Source of the DNA: Halodesulfovibrio sp.
GTDB lineage: Bacteria; Desulfobacterota; Desulfovibrionia; Desulfovibrionales; Desulfovibrionaceae
Reading direction: 5' to 3'
NCBI RefSeq assembly: GCF_015482765.1
Contig: NZ_JADMLB010000073.1
Span: forward strand, 1 to 64,000
Length of the DNA stretch: 64,000 nt
Shown here one piece after another: positions 8,816 to 17,635 of this stretch. The notes below the pieces were generated by a model that made no database searches, was not told where the DNA came from, and worked only from the letters and a program-made list of their open reading frames with translations. Position numbers and translations under genes: made by a program. Numbering within the stretch: the stretch's first letter is position 1; each line of letters opens with the position of its first letter.

Positions 8816-9208
8816 CTTTTAACCTTCTAGAATTTTTTAAAAGAAGGTTTTCGTATATTTTATAGCCTAACCATTGTAAACAACAAAACTTTTTTGCACT
8901 TTACTCTTTGTTTGTCGTTAACTTCGGCGTTTGCGTCACACTGTCAGTTTTACAATTAGTACATCTGCCACAACTACATTCTTACGTTCTTTCACTATTT
9001 GTCATGACTACATGAGTGGACAAAATTACTAGAAAAAACAGTGCAATATGCGATTAATCGCCGCATAAATATTATCATAAAATTAGAATGCACAGCTTAC
9101 TGCAATCACAACAAAATGAATCTAAAAGCAATGCTATTTCGACCCCTTAACAACACACCTAACAAAAAATTTCATTAACTAATAAAAGATATACAAAATA
9201 TCACAAAT
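8816..9208. other. AT-rich gene-free stretch
   Basis: About 390 bases between two minus-strand genes with no reading frame that resembles a protein. It is strongly AT-rich and probably holds the promoter of the phosphoethanolamine transferase gene, but no element can be singled out with confidence. Confidence 0.5.
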
Positions 9209-9238
9209 AAGGCTGTCCTAACTCGTTAGGACAGCCTT
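9209..9238 (-). terminator. Terminator of ung
   Basis: AAGGCTGTCCTA (9209-9220) and TAGGACAGCCTT (9227-9238) form a perfect stem just beyond the ung stop codon. Confidence 0.85.
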
Positions 9239-9264
9239 TCTTATGACCAAAATTCAGAAGCACA

Positions 9265-9921
9265 TTACCAATCAATTTCAGATTGATTATGCTCTCGAAG
9301 CCATTTGTTTGTAAGAATAAAATGATTACAGCCAAAAAATCCTCGAGATGCAGAAAGTGGAGAAGGATGCACCGCTTCAAGAATATAATGATCATTCTCT
9401 GCAATCAGCGGACGTTTATCCTGTGCATGTTTTCCCCAAAGAAGAAATACAAGATTCTTTCGCTTACGGCTTATGGCTTTAATAATGTCATCTGTCACAG
9501 CTCCCCAACCTAATTTAGCGTGTGAAGCTGCCTTGCCTTCCTGAACGGTGAGTGTTGCATTCAACAACAGAACACCCTGCGTTGCCCAGCGGGTAAGATC
9601 TGTAGAAACATCACGTTTCTCACCGTTATGAAACTCTGCATCAATCTCTTTAAAAATATTGCGCAGTGAAGGCGGAAACTTGGCTCCCTCAGGAACAGAA
9701 AAAGAAAGGCCGTGAGCCTGCCCTGCTCCGTGATATGGGTCCTGCCCCAGAATGACAACGCGAACATCGTTGAATGGTACAGCTGCCAGTGCAGCAAAAA
9801 CCTGTTCTTCCGGCGGGAAGACTGTATTCTTTTCCCGTAAGGACGCTACCTTTTGCAAAATGCGTTCATGTCTTCCTTCTTTAAAATAAGGAACAGCTTC
9901 GCACCAATCCTGCGGAATCAT
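9265..9921 (-). CDS. ung: Uracil-DNA glycosylase, family 1
   Basis: Removes uracil from DNA to start base-excision repair. The 218 aa protein is full length for family 1 and shows the water-activating loop GQDPYHG, the uracil-binding segment VLLLNATLTV, LLWGKHAQ, and the minor-groove loop HPSPLSA. It stands alone between terminators, about 195 bases downstream of ftsY on the same strand. Confidence 0.97.
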   Translation of the reverse strand: MIPQDWCEAVPYFKEGRHERILQKVASLREKNTVFPPEEQVFAALAAVPFNDVRVVILGQDPYHGAGQAHGLSFSVPEGAKFPPSLRNIFKEIDAEFHNGEKRDVSTDLTRWATQGVLLLNATLTVQEGKAASHAKLGWGAVTDDIIKAISRKRKNLVFLLWGKHAQDKRPLIAENDHYILEAVHPSPLSASRGFFGCNHFILTNKWLREHNQSEIDW

Positions 9922-9944
9922 ACTTCTATCCTTTGTATAGAAAA

Positions 9945-9970
9945 AGACGGACAGGAAGTCCCGTCCGTCT
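9945..9970 (-). terminator. Terminator of ftsY
   Basis: AGACGGAC (9945-9952) pairs with GTCCGTCT (9963-9970); on the minus strand the stem is followed by a run of T. It separates ftsY from ung. Confidence 0.8.
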
Positions 9971-10116
9971 TCTATTATTTACTCTTTCACCATGCATACT
10001 AAGGGCATAGCATACGCGCCTTGTTCTGTATTCCCTGTTAGAAAAATCTTTTTCACACAAGAAATGGTTTCAGGCGTTTCTGCCTGCGAAGGCTCGTATC
10101 CTTGCTGCCAGAGTCG

Positions 10117-11859
10117 TTATGCTTCCGGTGCGTCTTCGAGTCCAAGCAAAGCGGTTGCGAAATCAGCGCCGTTAAACGGTCTGAGATCTTCCATTTTTTC
10201 ACCAAGGCCGATGTAGGTAATTGGAATATTGAACTCCATAGCAATAGCTACGACGATACCGCCTTTTGCGGTGCCATCCAGCTTAGTAAGGATAATCTCA
10301 TCAAGATGCGCAACTTCGTTAAACAGCTTGGTCTGGGATAACGCGTTCTGGCCGGTAGTCGCATCAATCGTCAGAATAGTACGGTGAGGAGCACCTTCGT
10401 GCTTTTTCCCAAGTACGTTTCGGATTTTCTGCAATTCATCCATCAAGCCGACTTTAGTCTGAAGGCGTCCCGCAGTATCCACAAACAATAAATCGTAGCC
10501 GCCTTCAACAGCTTTTTCCACGGCTTCATATGCAACAGCTGCCGGATCGGAGTTGGCAGATTTTGCATGAAAATCAACACCGATGCGATCTGCCCATACC
10601 TGAAGCTGCTCAATAGCTGCCGCGCGGAATGTATCACCAGCGGCAATAAGTACTTTTTTGCCCTGAAGCTGAGCACGGTAAGCAAGCTTAGCAATGGTGG
10701 TGGTTTTACCCACGCCGTTAACACCGACCATAAGAACAACTTCCGGCATGTTAACAGCGGTAATGCGAGGACCTGTTTTGAAAATTTCTTCCAGTTCTTC
10801 GCGCATAAATTCTTTAAACTTAGCAGGATCTGTAGTTCCAGCCTTACGAACACGCTCACGCAGACGCTCAACAAGCTTCATGGTCGGCTCAAAGCCAACG
10901 TCAGACATAATGAGAATCTCTTCAAACTCTTCCCAGAAAGATTCATCAATCTCAGAGTGTGTAGCCAGTAAGCCATCAATCTGCTTTGTAATCTGTTCTT
11001 TTGTCTTAGAAAGACCTTCAGAAAGCTTAAGGAACAGACGGGAACGCTCGTCTTCTTCATCTTCAAGGTCGAGAGCAAGAGCGAGACGGAACTGCAATTC
11101 AGAACGGAAATCACTGACATAGTCATATTCCATGTCATCAAGCCATTCTGCAAACTTTGCAATAAACTCTTCTGCTTCATCTTTTGGAGCATCAAGTGCA
11201 TCAAAGAAGAAACGGAGACGTTCCCAAAGAGGATCGCCGACTTCTTCGATACCGTTAAGTACATGCTCAAGCCATACTGAAAGTTTTGGCTCAGCACCGC
11301 GAAGCGCTACAGTAAGGTCTTTCTGCCACTGAGGCTGGTCATCAGTAATAAGTGTTGCTGTTTCCGGTGCTGCCGGTTCTACAACTACAGGTTGCGGAGC
11401 TGGTTCAACAACAGATTCAGGCTCAGCAGGTACGGCAGGTTCCGGCTCAGGGGTCGGCTCTTCAGCAGGTTCTACAGGAGCAACGGGTTCTTCTACTTCA
11501 ACGACCGGTTCAGCTTCAGCCACAGGCGCTTCTACCGGTGCAGCTTCTTCAACTGCTTCACGTGAAGGCTCATCTCCCTCTTCCTGAATGAACTCCGGCT
11601 GAAGAATAATTTCAGCTTCCGGCTGCTGCTCTACAGGCTCTTCTTCTGCTGAAACCACTTCATCCGCTGGTTGCTCAGCAGGCTCCTGCTGCGCTTCTTC
11701 TGCGGGTACATCCTGCGCCGCTACTTCAGCAGGTGCGTCAGCACTCCCGGCATCTTCTTCCGCAACGGCATCAACTACACCTTCTGGTGCTTCCTGCTCT
11801 GCCGGCTGCGTAGATTCTTCAGTTGTCCAAAGTCGTTTCAGTTTAGAAAAGAACCCCAT
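10117..11859 (-). CDS. ftsY: Signal recognition particle receptor FtsY
   Basis: Membrane-associated SRP-receptor GTPase that docks ribosome-nascent chains to the Sec translocon. The 580 aa protein has a short basic start (MGFFSKLKRLW), a long low-complexity acidic domain rich in Glu, Ala, Pro and Val (about residues 15-175), a helical N domain and the GTPase G domain: GVNGVGKTTTIAKLA, DTFRAAAIEQL, DTAGR and TKLDGTAKGG. The acidic A domain is longer than in many homologues. A helical segment (about 180-270) lies between the acidic part and the NG core. It stands alone, with a terminator after it. Confidence 0.96.
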   Translation of the reverse strand: MGFFSKLKRLWTTEESTQPAEQEAPEGVVDAVAEEDAGSADAPAEVAAQDVPAEEAQQEPAEQPADEVVSAEEEPVEQQPEAEIILQPEFIQEEGDEPSREAVEEAAPVEAPVAEAEPVVEVEEPVAPVEPAEEPTPEPEPAVPAEPESVVEPAPQPVVVEPAAPETATLITDDQPQWQKDLTVALRGAEPKLSVWLEHVLNGIEEVGDPLWERLRFFFDALDAPKDEAEEFIAKFAEWLDDMEYDYVSDFRSELQFRLALALDLEDEEDERSRLFLKLSEGLSKTKEQITKQIDGLLATHSEIDESFWEEFEEILIMSDVGFEPTMKLVERLRERVRKAGTTDPAKFKEFMREELEEIFKTGPRITAVNMPEVVLMVGVNGVGKTTTIAKLAYRAQLQGKKVLIAAGDTFRAAAIEQLQVWADRIGVDFHAKSANSDPAAVAYEAVEKAVEGGYDLLFVDTAGRLQTKVGLMDELQKIRNVLGKKHEGAPHRTILTIDATTGQNALSQTKLFNEVAHLDEIILTKLDGTAKGGIVVAIAMEFNIPITYIGLGEKMEDLRPFNGADFATALLGLEDAPEA

Positions 11860-12138
11860 AGTCCATCCTTTAAATACCAGAAAAAAATTTCTCTGCTGTT
11901 TTTATCATTATATACGAATCGGAATACTTTGCTCATTACTGCGTTGGAGTCAAGTCGCCAAGGGTTTCATTGACCTTTTAAAAAATTTTTCTCCATGCTC
12001 AAGCTCTTCTCTGGAAAAAATGCAGATCAGCCCCTCACTTATCCATTCACCTTTATTGACTATCTATATCATTTCTATATTATTGGTTTCGTTTTTAGCA
12101 GTATTGGTTCTTTTTAATCTGGGATCACAGGAGCATAC

Positions 12139-14430
12139 ATGCAAGGCCCTATTTCACGCACCATAGTAAAAATCTTCTGCGGTAATTCGCTTTCCCGCAG
12201 TTTGCTGCTTGGCATTATTGCTACTGTGTGCGCGACGATAACCTTCATTGGCATCTACCATTATTCCCAAAGCTATTGCAGTGCCCTTACTCAAGTTGAA
12301 AAAAGGGCTGTTGACCGCACTCAACGTCTTGCTGAAATACTCGCTATCCCTATCTGGAACATTGAATATGATACTGTAACAAGAATTATTGCGGTCTTTT
12401 CAGAATCCGATACGGTACTGCGTATCCAAGTAGAAGAGCCTGACGGTAAACTTATTGCAGACAAAATAAGTGATCCCACCCTGCATACCGACAAAGTCAT
12501 ATCCCGAGATATTTTTTACAATAATCAACACATCGGGCGACTTACAACGCATCTTACCTTTGACTCATTCAAAAAAAAACAACGCCAGGAACTGATCAAC
12601 TATTTATATGTTATCGGCTTCTTACTCATAGCTATTCTCTTTTTCACACATCAACTTCTCAAGCTGTATCTGAAAAAACCTCTTTTACAACTTAGCAAGA
12701 TGATTGATCAACTGCGCACCGGAACCTATCCGGAACATTACCCTACGCTTCAAACAAAAGAATTACAAAAAATTGCTCTTAACTTTAAAGAGATGGCCAA
12801 ACAAGTTGCGCTGCGTGAAACCCAGCTGACACACATCAATAACCAGCTGTACCAAAACATTGAAGAGCGTAAACATATTGAAACGCAACTGCGTACCAGT
12901 CAGGAACAATTCAGTCTCGTGGCTGCAAGCACTATGGATGGTATCATTGATCGTCATTTAGGGCAGGATTTTCTACTGTATACACCTAGATGGAAAGAAC
13001 TTCTGGGTTATTCTGATGCTGAGCTGACGAATTCTTTGTCAGTCTGGCTAGAACGCATTCATCCTGATGACCGAGCTAAAATCGAAAAAATTTCCCGCGC
13101 TGAACAATATGATGAGGATGGTCGTACAGAAAGCGAATACCGGATGAAGCACAAGGACGGAAAATACCGTTGGTTCCTCGGTCGTTCACAACTGCTATAT
13201 GATCAGGAAGGTGAAGCCTACCGCTTTATCAGCACACATTCGGAAATTACACCTAAAAAAATAGCCGAACAGCGACTGATATCGACCAAAGAGATGCTTC
13301 AAAATATCATCAACTGCATGCCTTCTCTTATTGTGGGCGTTACAGAAGATATGACTGTATCACTCTGGAACGATACTATTGAAGAAAGCACCGACATTGT
13401 ACCGGAAGCTGCCGAAGGTAAACGGTTCAGGGAGCTACTGCCTGAGCTGGCGTTCGTTGAACGACATATTCGAACATCTTTTGATGACAACACGCCTGTC
13501 ACAGTTCCTAAAGTAACCTCCATGCGCAAAGAGGCTCAGGTTACATATGACATTGTAATCTTCCCTGTTACCATCGGTACCAAGCGTGTTGCAGTACTCC
13601 GTATTGACGACATTTCTGATCGCCTACGGATGGAAGAACGCATCATTCAAACAGAGAAAATGGCTTCTATCAGCGGGCTTGCTGCAGGTATGGCGCATGA
13701 AATCAACAACCCGCTTGGAGGAATTCTCCAAGGTGTACAAAATATCCAACGCAGATTCAGCCCTGAACTTCCACCGAATGTTCGTGCGGCTGATCAATTG
13801 AATCTTTCGCTTGAAAAAATGAACACCTACATGGAGCAACGAGAAATCTTCAGCTTACTTGACGGTGTAACAGAATGCGGACGACGGGCTGCATCCATTA
13901 TTGCGAACATGCTTGAATTCAGCAGAAGCTCTAACATCAAGCGTATCCCGTGCGACATTCATTCTATCATTAATAAATCTATTGAACTTGCAGCGAATGA
14001 TTACGAGCTAAAAACTCAACATTATTTCAACCGCATCACGATCGTTCGGGAATTCGACTCAACAGTTTCTGAAATATCATGTGCTCCGCAGGAAATTGAA
14101 CAGGTCATATTGAACTTATTGAAAAATGCTGCACAGGCATTTTCCGCAGCAGAACCACCGGTGGCGAACCCTATCCTTATCATTACGACACAGCCTTCGG
14201 CTGCCGGAGTTATGATTACTATTGCAGACAACGGCCCCGGGATGAGTGAAGAAGTACGAAAACGAATTTTTGAACCGTTCTACACAACCAAACCGGTTGG
14301 AGATGGTACAGGTTTGGGGCTCTCTGTCTCGTACTTTATTATTACCAACAACCACAGTGGTACAATTTCTGTTACGGCAGCAGAGAATAAAGGTTCTGCG
14401 TTTAATGTTTACCTTCCAAAGGCGATGTAA
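12139..14430 (+). CDS. Membrane sensor histidine kinase with PAS domains
   Basis: A 763 aa sensor: a transmembrane helix (about 21-43), an extracytoplasmic domain of about 110 residues, a second helix (about 155-175), a HAMP-like linker with coiled coil, a PAS/PAC domain (about 255-375), a second PAS (about 380-490), then the kinase core. The phosphorylated histidine is in GMAHEINNPLGG. The ATPase domain shows NLLKNAAQAF, DNGPGM and GTGLGLSVSYF. No response regulator is adjacent, so the partner and the signal are unknown. The 279 bases upstream show no clear promoter. Confidence 0.92.
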   Translation: MQGPISRTIVKIFCGNSLSRSLLLGIIATVCATITFIGIYHYSQSYCSALTQVEKRAVDRTQRLAEILAIPIWNIEYDTVTRIIAVFSESDTVLRIQVEEPDGKLIADKISDPTLHTDKVISRDIFYNNQHIGRLTTHLTFDSFKKKQRQELINYLYVIGFLLIAILFFTHQLLKLYLKKPLLQLSKMIDQLRTGTYPEHYPTLQTKELQKIALNFKEMAKQVALRETQLTHINNQLYQNIEERKHIETQLRTSQEQFSLVAASTMDGIIDRHLGQDFLLYTPRWKELLGYSDAELTNSLSVWLERIHPDDRAKIEKISRAEQYDEDGRTESEYRMKHKDGKYRWFLGRSQLLYDQEGEAYRFISTHSEITPKKIAEQRLISTKEMLQNIINCMPSLIVGVTEDMTVSLWNDTIEESTDIVPEAAEGKRFRELLPELAFVERHIRTSFDDNTPVTVPKVTSMRKEAQVTYDIVIFPVTIGTKRVAVLRIDDISDRLRMEERIIQTEKMASISGLAAGMAHEINNPLGGILQGVQNIQRRFSPELPPNVRAADQLNLSLEKMNTYMEQREIFSLLDGVTECGRRAASIIANMLEFSRSSNIKRIPCDIHSIINKSIELAANDYELKTQHYFNRITIVREFDSTVSEISCAPQEIEQVILNLLKNAAQAFSAAEPPVANPILIITTQPSAAGVMITIADNGPGMSEEVRKRIFEPFYTTKPVGDGTGLGLSVSYFIITNNHSGTISVTAAENKGSAFNVYLPKAM

Positions 14431-14476
14431 AAACACTTCCCTTTATGCTCATTCTTCGTGCGACTAAATTTCAGAC

Positions 14477-14880
14477 AAAAAAAAGTGCACGTTTTCCGGT
14501 GACCGGCATGTTCATGAGTAGCTCAAGAACCTGATGTGTGCACGAACACGGGGTGACGAACCAACCCCACATTGTGGGCAACTCTATTTGCCATTATGGT
14601 ACCACCGATTTTCCGTAAGTCAGAACCTCCTGTCGAGGTTATTCAAACTATCCGCCTCTGCCACGTTTCTGCGCAGACTGCGAATCAGCCTTTACGCCTG
14701 TGTCTTAAAACCCACCACAGTGCGTTGCGCAGTCAGCGGGAATACAATTAACACTTCGCTTGAGATTGCCGCGATAACCCCTATCCGCTCTCACCTAGGG
14801 ACGATCCGCAGGTCTCTTCACTCACTTAAAGAGTAACACAGGATTCCGAACTGTCCAGTTATAGCAGAATCAAGCGTCGT
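14477..14880 (-). ncRNA. Candidate structured non-coding RNA
   Basis: A GC-rich island of about 400 bases inside an AT-rich gene-free stretch. Read on the minus strand it ends in GUGCAC (14490-14485) followed by eight U (14484-14477). A second GUGCAC at 14543-14538 could close a domain enclosing two local hairpins: GTTCATGAG/CTCAAGAAC (14510-14530, one mismatch) and CCGG-TCA-CCGG (14496-14506). Further stems are GGGG/CCCC (14550-14568), the competing CCCAC/GTGGG (14566-14578) and AACCTC/GAGGTT (14624-14640). It lacks the hallmark sequences of RNase P RNA, tmRNA and SRP RNA. The 5' end is uncertain and the strand rests on the U run. Confidence 0.5.
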
Positions 14881-15497
14881 ATATATAACCCTCGGCACAT
14901 TCATCTCATCATTTCCATTAAGTACAGTGGTTGCAGCCAGCTAACATGTCAGAAACGAATTACTGCACAAGAGACTAACATGCTGAATACACATAGCTTT
15001 TTCACATACAATATAACACATCGATGAAAGTAAAAAATTTTTGACCTCTCGGCTTTTATCTCAATAATGCGACTCAAACCGCTCATATCCCCCATAAACA
15101 CTGGGGAAAATCAAATTGTATAACTTTTTGCACCACAATTTTCCTCGTGAACCATAAGAACACGTTTTCAACTCCGACTTTCACGGTATTATATTGGTAT
15201 TAGAATCAACAAGCTGCAACTTTTAGTCATACTACGAGTTTCAACGTAGGAACGTAAAAGCGTCAAAAAACACATTTCTAATTATTTTATACTTACTTTT
15301 AGGGGTGTTATAACGCCATCTTTTCATCTCTAAATCTAAGACCACCCTGTTTGTGCAAAATTTTATACTGTTTTTTCTAGACCTACCCCACCCCAGTACA
15401 ATTTTTTCTACCGTTAGATTGAATGAAGTTTTTAGGGACTTTTCATAATATACTGATTTAATTGAATCTAGCATTATACTGGATATAAAACAGGTTT
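14881..15497. other. AT-rich gene-free stretch
   Basis: No reading frame here has a credible ribosome site or protein-like composition. The 110-codon minus-strand frame at 15241-15573 has the composition of random AT-rich DNA. Apart from possible promoter sequence for the flanking RNA candidates, nothing is seen. Confidence 0.4.
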
Positions 15498-15513
15498 TGG
15501 CACACATCGTGCT
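15498..15513 (+). promoter_or_regulatory. Sigma-54-like promoter
   Basis: TGGCAC (15498-15503) and GTGCT (15509-15513) put GG and GC exactly at the -24/-12 spacing of RpoN promoters. The -24 half is a full match; the -12 half is GTGC rather than TTGC. The predicted start is near 15524. Confidence 0.5.
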
Positions 15514-15523
15514 ATATAAAAAG

Positions 15524-15588
15524 TACTTCTTAAATTCACTAAAGACATATTTCGGCTTGAGGTGGCTCCTCAAGCCTTTGTCTTTTCT
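15524..15588 (+). ncRNA. Candidate sigma-54-dependent small RNA
   Basis: From the predicted start near 15524, transcription would meet an intrinsic terminator at once: GGCTTGAGG (15554-15562) and CCTCAAGCC (15568-15576), then a T-rich tail. The transcript would be about 60 bases with no reading frame. Promoter and terminator spaced like this suggest a small regulatory RNA; no target is known. Confidence 0.4.
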
Positions 15589-15659
15589 GAGGGCATAGAT
15601 TTTTGGTTACAAACCACATTATCATCTTTCAGAAAGCATCCTTTTCGGAAAAAAGAAAA

Positions 15660-15687
15660 CGCCCTTGCAGAAACATCTGCAAGGGCG
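15660..15687 (-). terminator. Terminator of hflX
   Basis: CGCCCTTGCAGA (15660-15671) pairs perfectly with TCTGCAAGGGCG (15676-15687) around a four-base loop, with T runs on either strand. It is very strong and probably bidirectional. Confidence 0.9.
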
Positions 15688-15708
15688 TTTTTGTGTTCGA
15701 TACTAACG

Positions 15709-17196
15709 CTAGTGTACCATACCCCGTTCCCAATCGATCCGGTTAATGATCATCTGGGAAAGATCATCCAGACCCATACGAGTTCTGGCTGCAATATGAA
15801 TTGCACGCGGATACATATGCGTTAATGCTTCCTGCTGTTCTGCATCAAGCGTATCCCATTTGTTTAAAATAAGAATTGTGGAAATTTCGTGTAAATCCAT
15901 ATCTTCAAGAATACGCTCTACAGCAGCAATCTGCTTTTCAAGTTCCGGATGCCCCGCATCTGCTACGTGCAGCAATAAGTCTGCGGCCTCAAGCTCTTCC
16001 AGTGTCGCGCGAAACGCTTCACGAAGTTCTTTCGGAAGGTTACGGATAAATCCTACGGTATCCGTCAAAATCAGCTCACGCTCTTCAGGAAAACGCAGTC
16101 TACGCGTTGTCGGATCAAGTGTTGCGAACAGCTTGTTTTCTGCAAGAACAGTTGAGTTTGTCAGCGCATTGAGGGTGGTGGATTTACCGGCATTTGTATA
16201 GCCGACAAGTGCTGCTACAGGAACACGGGCTTTGTTTCTTCGATCTCGTGCATAAGCGCGCTGCTTGCGTAATGATCCGAGCTCTTTTTTAAACCGCGCA
16301 ATGCGGTCACGAACCTTACGTCGATCAGTCTCAAGTTTGGTTTCACCCGGTCCACGACCACCGATACCCCCCATAAGTCTATCCATTGCACGGTTTTTGC
16401 CGACAAGGCGAGGAAGTGCATACTGCAACTGTGCCATCTCAACCTGCAGTTTCCCTGCACGGGTTGTGGCATGCTGCGCAAAGATATCCAAAATAAGCTG
16501 CGTCCGGTCGATAACTTTTCTTTCAGTTACCTCAGTCAGATTTCGCAGCTGTGCAGGAGAAAGCTCACCATCAAAAATAATCATGGAAGCATTTCCCTGA
16601 AGGCAAAGGATTTCCAGCTCCGCCAGTTTACCCTTACCCATAATAAATTTGTGATTAACCTGATGCACACGCTGCACGAGTCTTCCCGCAACAGAAACTC
16701 CGGCAGTGTCTGCTAGGTCTGCCAGTTCGTTCAGGTACGACTCCTGAACATCTTTTGGCTGCGTGCTCACGCTGACAAGAACTGCGTGTTCAGTACCGCC
16801 CTGTTTTCGGGCGCTGTCTGCTGTTCTAGCCAGCTCTTCTTCCAACGCTTCAGTCTGGGCTTCAAAATCGATATCGACCTTTTCCCATGAGGTTGGTGCG
16901 TGAACATTATATGATGTGCCGTCTGCTGATGGAACAGGTAAAATATGCGCAGACTGGAATGTTACTGGAGCCCCCATTCCGTCAACAGTCAGTACGGAAA
17001 TAGAGTCCAGACGCAAGAAAAGCATATCCATTAAGTCTTCCTGCGAAAGAAGCGCATCATTTAAGTGGGTGTGAACAAGACGCAGACCGCGAAGGCGGTC
17101 GCTGCTGGAACGGGCACGTGGAAGTTCCGGAATATAGATAGCACCGGTGTCGCCCACCAGAACCATTTGCGGTTTACCTTGGCGGTCAATAAGCAA
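15709..17196 (-). CDS. hflX: GTPase HflX
   Basis: Ribosome-associated GTPase that splits or rescues stalled 70S ribosomes. The 495 aa frame from the TTG at 17196 has the HflX N-terminal nucleotide-binding domain (about 135-320, with GKGKLAEL), the linker motif GGIGGRGPGETKLETDRR, and the G domain: GYTNAGKSTTLNAL (G1), DPTTRR (G2), DTVGF (G3) and NKWD (G4). The TTG is very unlikely to be the true start, because family-conserved sequence continues upstream (see the entry at 17197-17358). Confidence 0.93.
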   Translation of the reverse strand: MLIDRQGKPQMVLVGDTGAIYIPELPRARSSSDRLRGLRLVHTHLNDALLSQEDLMDMLFLRLDSISVLTVDGMGAPVTFQSAHILPVPSADGTSYNVHAPTSWEKVDIDFEAQTEALEEELARTADSARKQGGTEHAVLVSVSTQPKDVQESYLNELADLADTAGVSVAGRLVQRVHQVNHKFIMGKGKLAELEILCLQGNASMIIFDGELSPAQLRNLTEVTERKVIDRTQLILDIFAQHATTRAGKLQVEMAQLQYALPRLVGKNRAMDRLMGGIGGRGPGETKLETDRRKVRDRIARFKKELGSLRKQRAYARDRRNKARVPVAALVGYTNAGKSTTLNALTNSTVLAENKLFATLDPTTRRLRFPEERELILTDTVGFIRNLPKELREAFRATLEELEAADLLLHVADAGHPELEKQIAAVERILEDMDLHEISTILILNKWDTLDAEQQEALTHMYPRAIHIAARTRMGLDDLSQMIINRIDWERGMVH

Positions 17197-17358
17197 TGCT
17201 ACCTGTCTGCCGACGCTGCGGGAGAGAGCCGCAAGCTCGTGTGCCTGATCGGATGTGTATCCCTCTTTTACTGGATAACGGCGGGCAAAAAGCCGCTGGA
17301 GAGATTTTAACTGACTCGGTTTGAGTCCCTGTGTGTTGCCGAGAACCTTTGAGGCTAT
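17197..17358 (-). other. Probable N-terminal extension of HflX
   Basis: The hflX frame stays open upstream for 68 codons, to a TGA at 17401-17403. It encodes GNTQGLKPSQLKSLQRLFAR, the usual N-terminus of the long HflX form in this group of bacteria. No ATG, GTG or TTG occurs in this stretch. AGGAG (17370-17366) lies seven bases ahead of an ATA codon at 17358-17356, so initiation at a non-standard codon is the simplest reading, giving 549 aa. A sequencing error cannot be excluded. Confidence 0.6.
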
Positions 17359-17410
17359 GACGATACTCCTAGTTGTTTCTATTACCTCCGGCGACGGATA
17401 TCAGCAGAAA

Positions 17411-17623
17411 GCCTCCGGCGGCCAGAGAACCTTTTTAAAAAAGGCTTCTCCTGGCTCTCCAAAAACTTTTATTAGCAAAACGAACACGTAGGTTATCTGG
17501 CTCATCTGCTAAATCTGCTGTTCCGGCTCCCCGAATCCTGATTCACAGCTAACGTTTCAGGAAAGGGAGTCTGAGGAAAGTCTCATTGTTACGTCAAAAC
17601 GAGACTGCTCAGCCGCCGGAGGC
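17411..17623. repeat. Intergenic repeat with inverted GCCTCCGGCGG ends
   Basis: GCCTCCGGCGG (17411-17421) and its reverse complement CCGCCGGAGGC (17613-17623) bracket the gap between purH and hflX. Just inside the first copy is a long imperfect hairpin running from CCAG (17422) to CTGG (17454), rich in A and T near its tip. The same GCCTCCGGCGG followed by a similar hairpin recurs at 55068-55121, so this looks like a dispersed intergenic repeat of the genome. Confidence 0.6.
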
Positions 17624-17635
17624 ATTATCTATTAT

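Noticed and set aside
14534-14836. A 100-codon plus-strand frame in the RNA candidate
   Set aside because: No ribosome site, no recognisable domain, and the sequence is explained better by base-paired structure.
14477-14880. RNase P RNA, tmRNA or SRP RNA as identity for the RNA candidate
   Set aside because: The conserved words GAGGAAAGTCC, GGTTCGA-type acceptor ends with CCA, and the SRP GGAAGG-AGCA loop are not present on either strand.
15241-15573. A 110-codon minus-strand frame
   Set aside because: Composition of random AT-rich DNA, and it would run through the terminator hairpin at 15554-15576.
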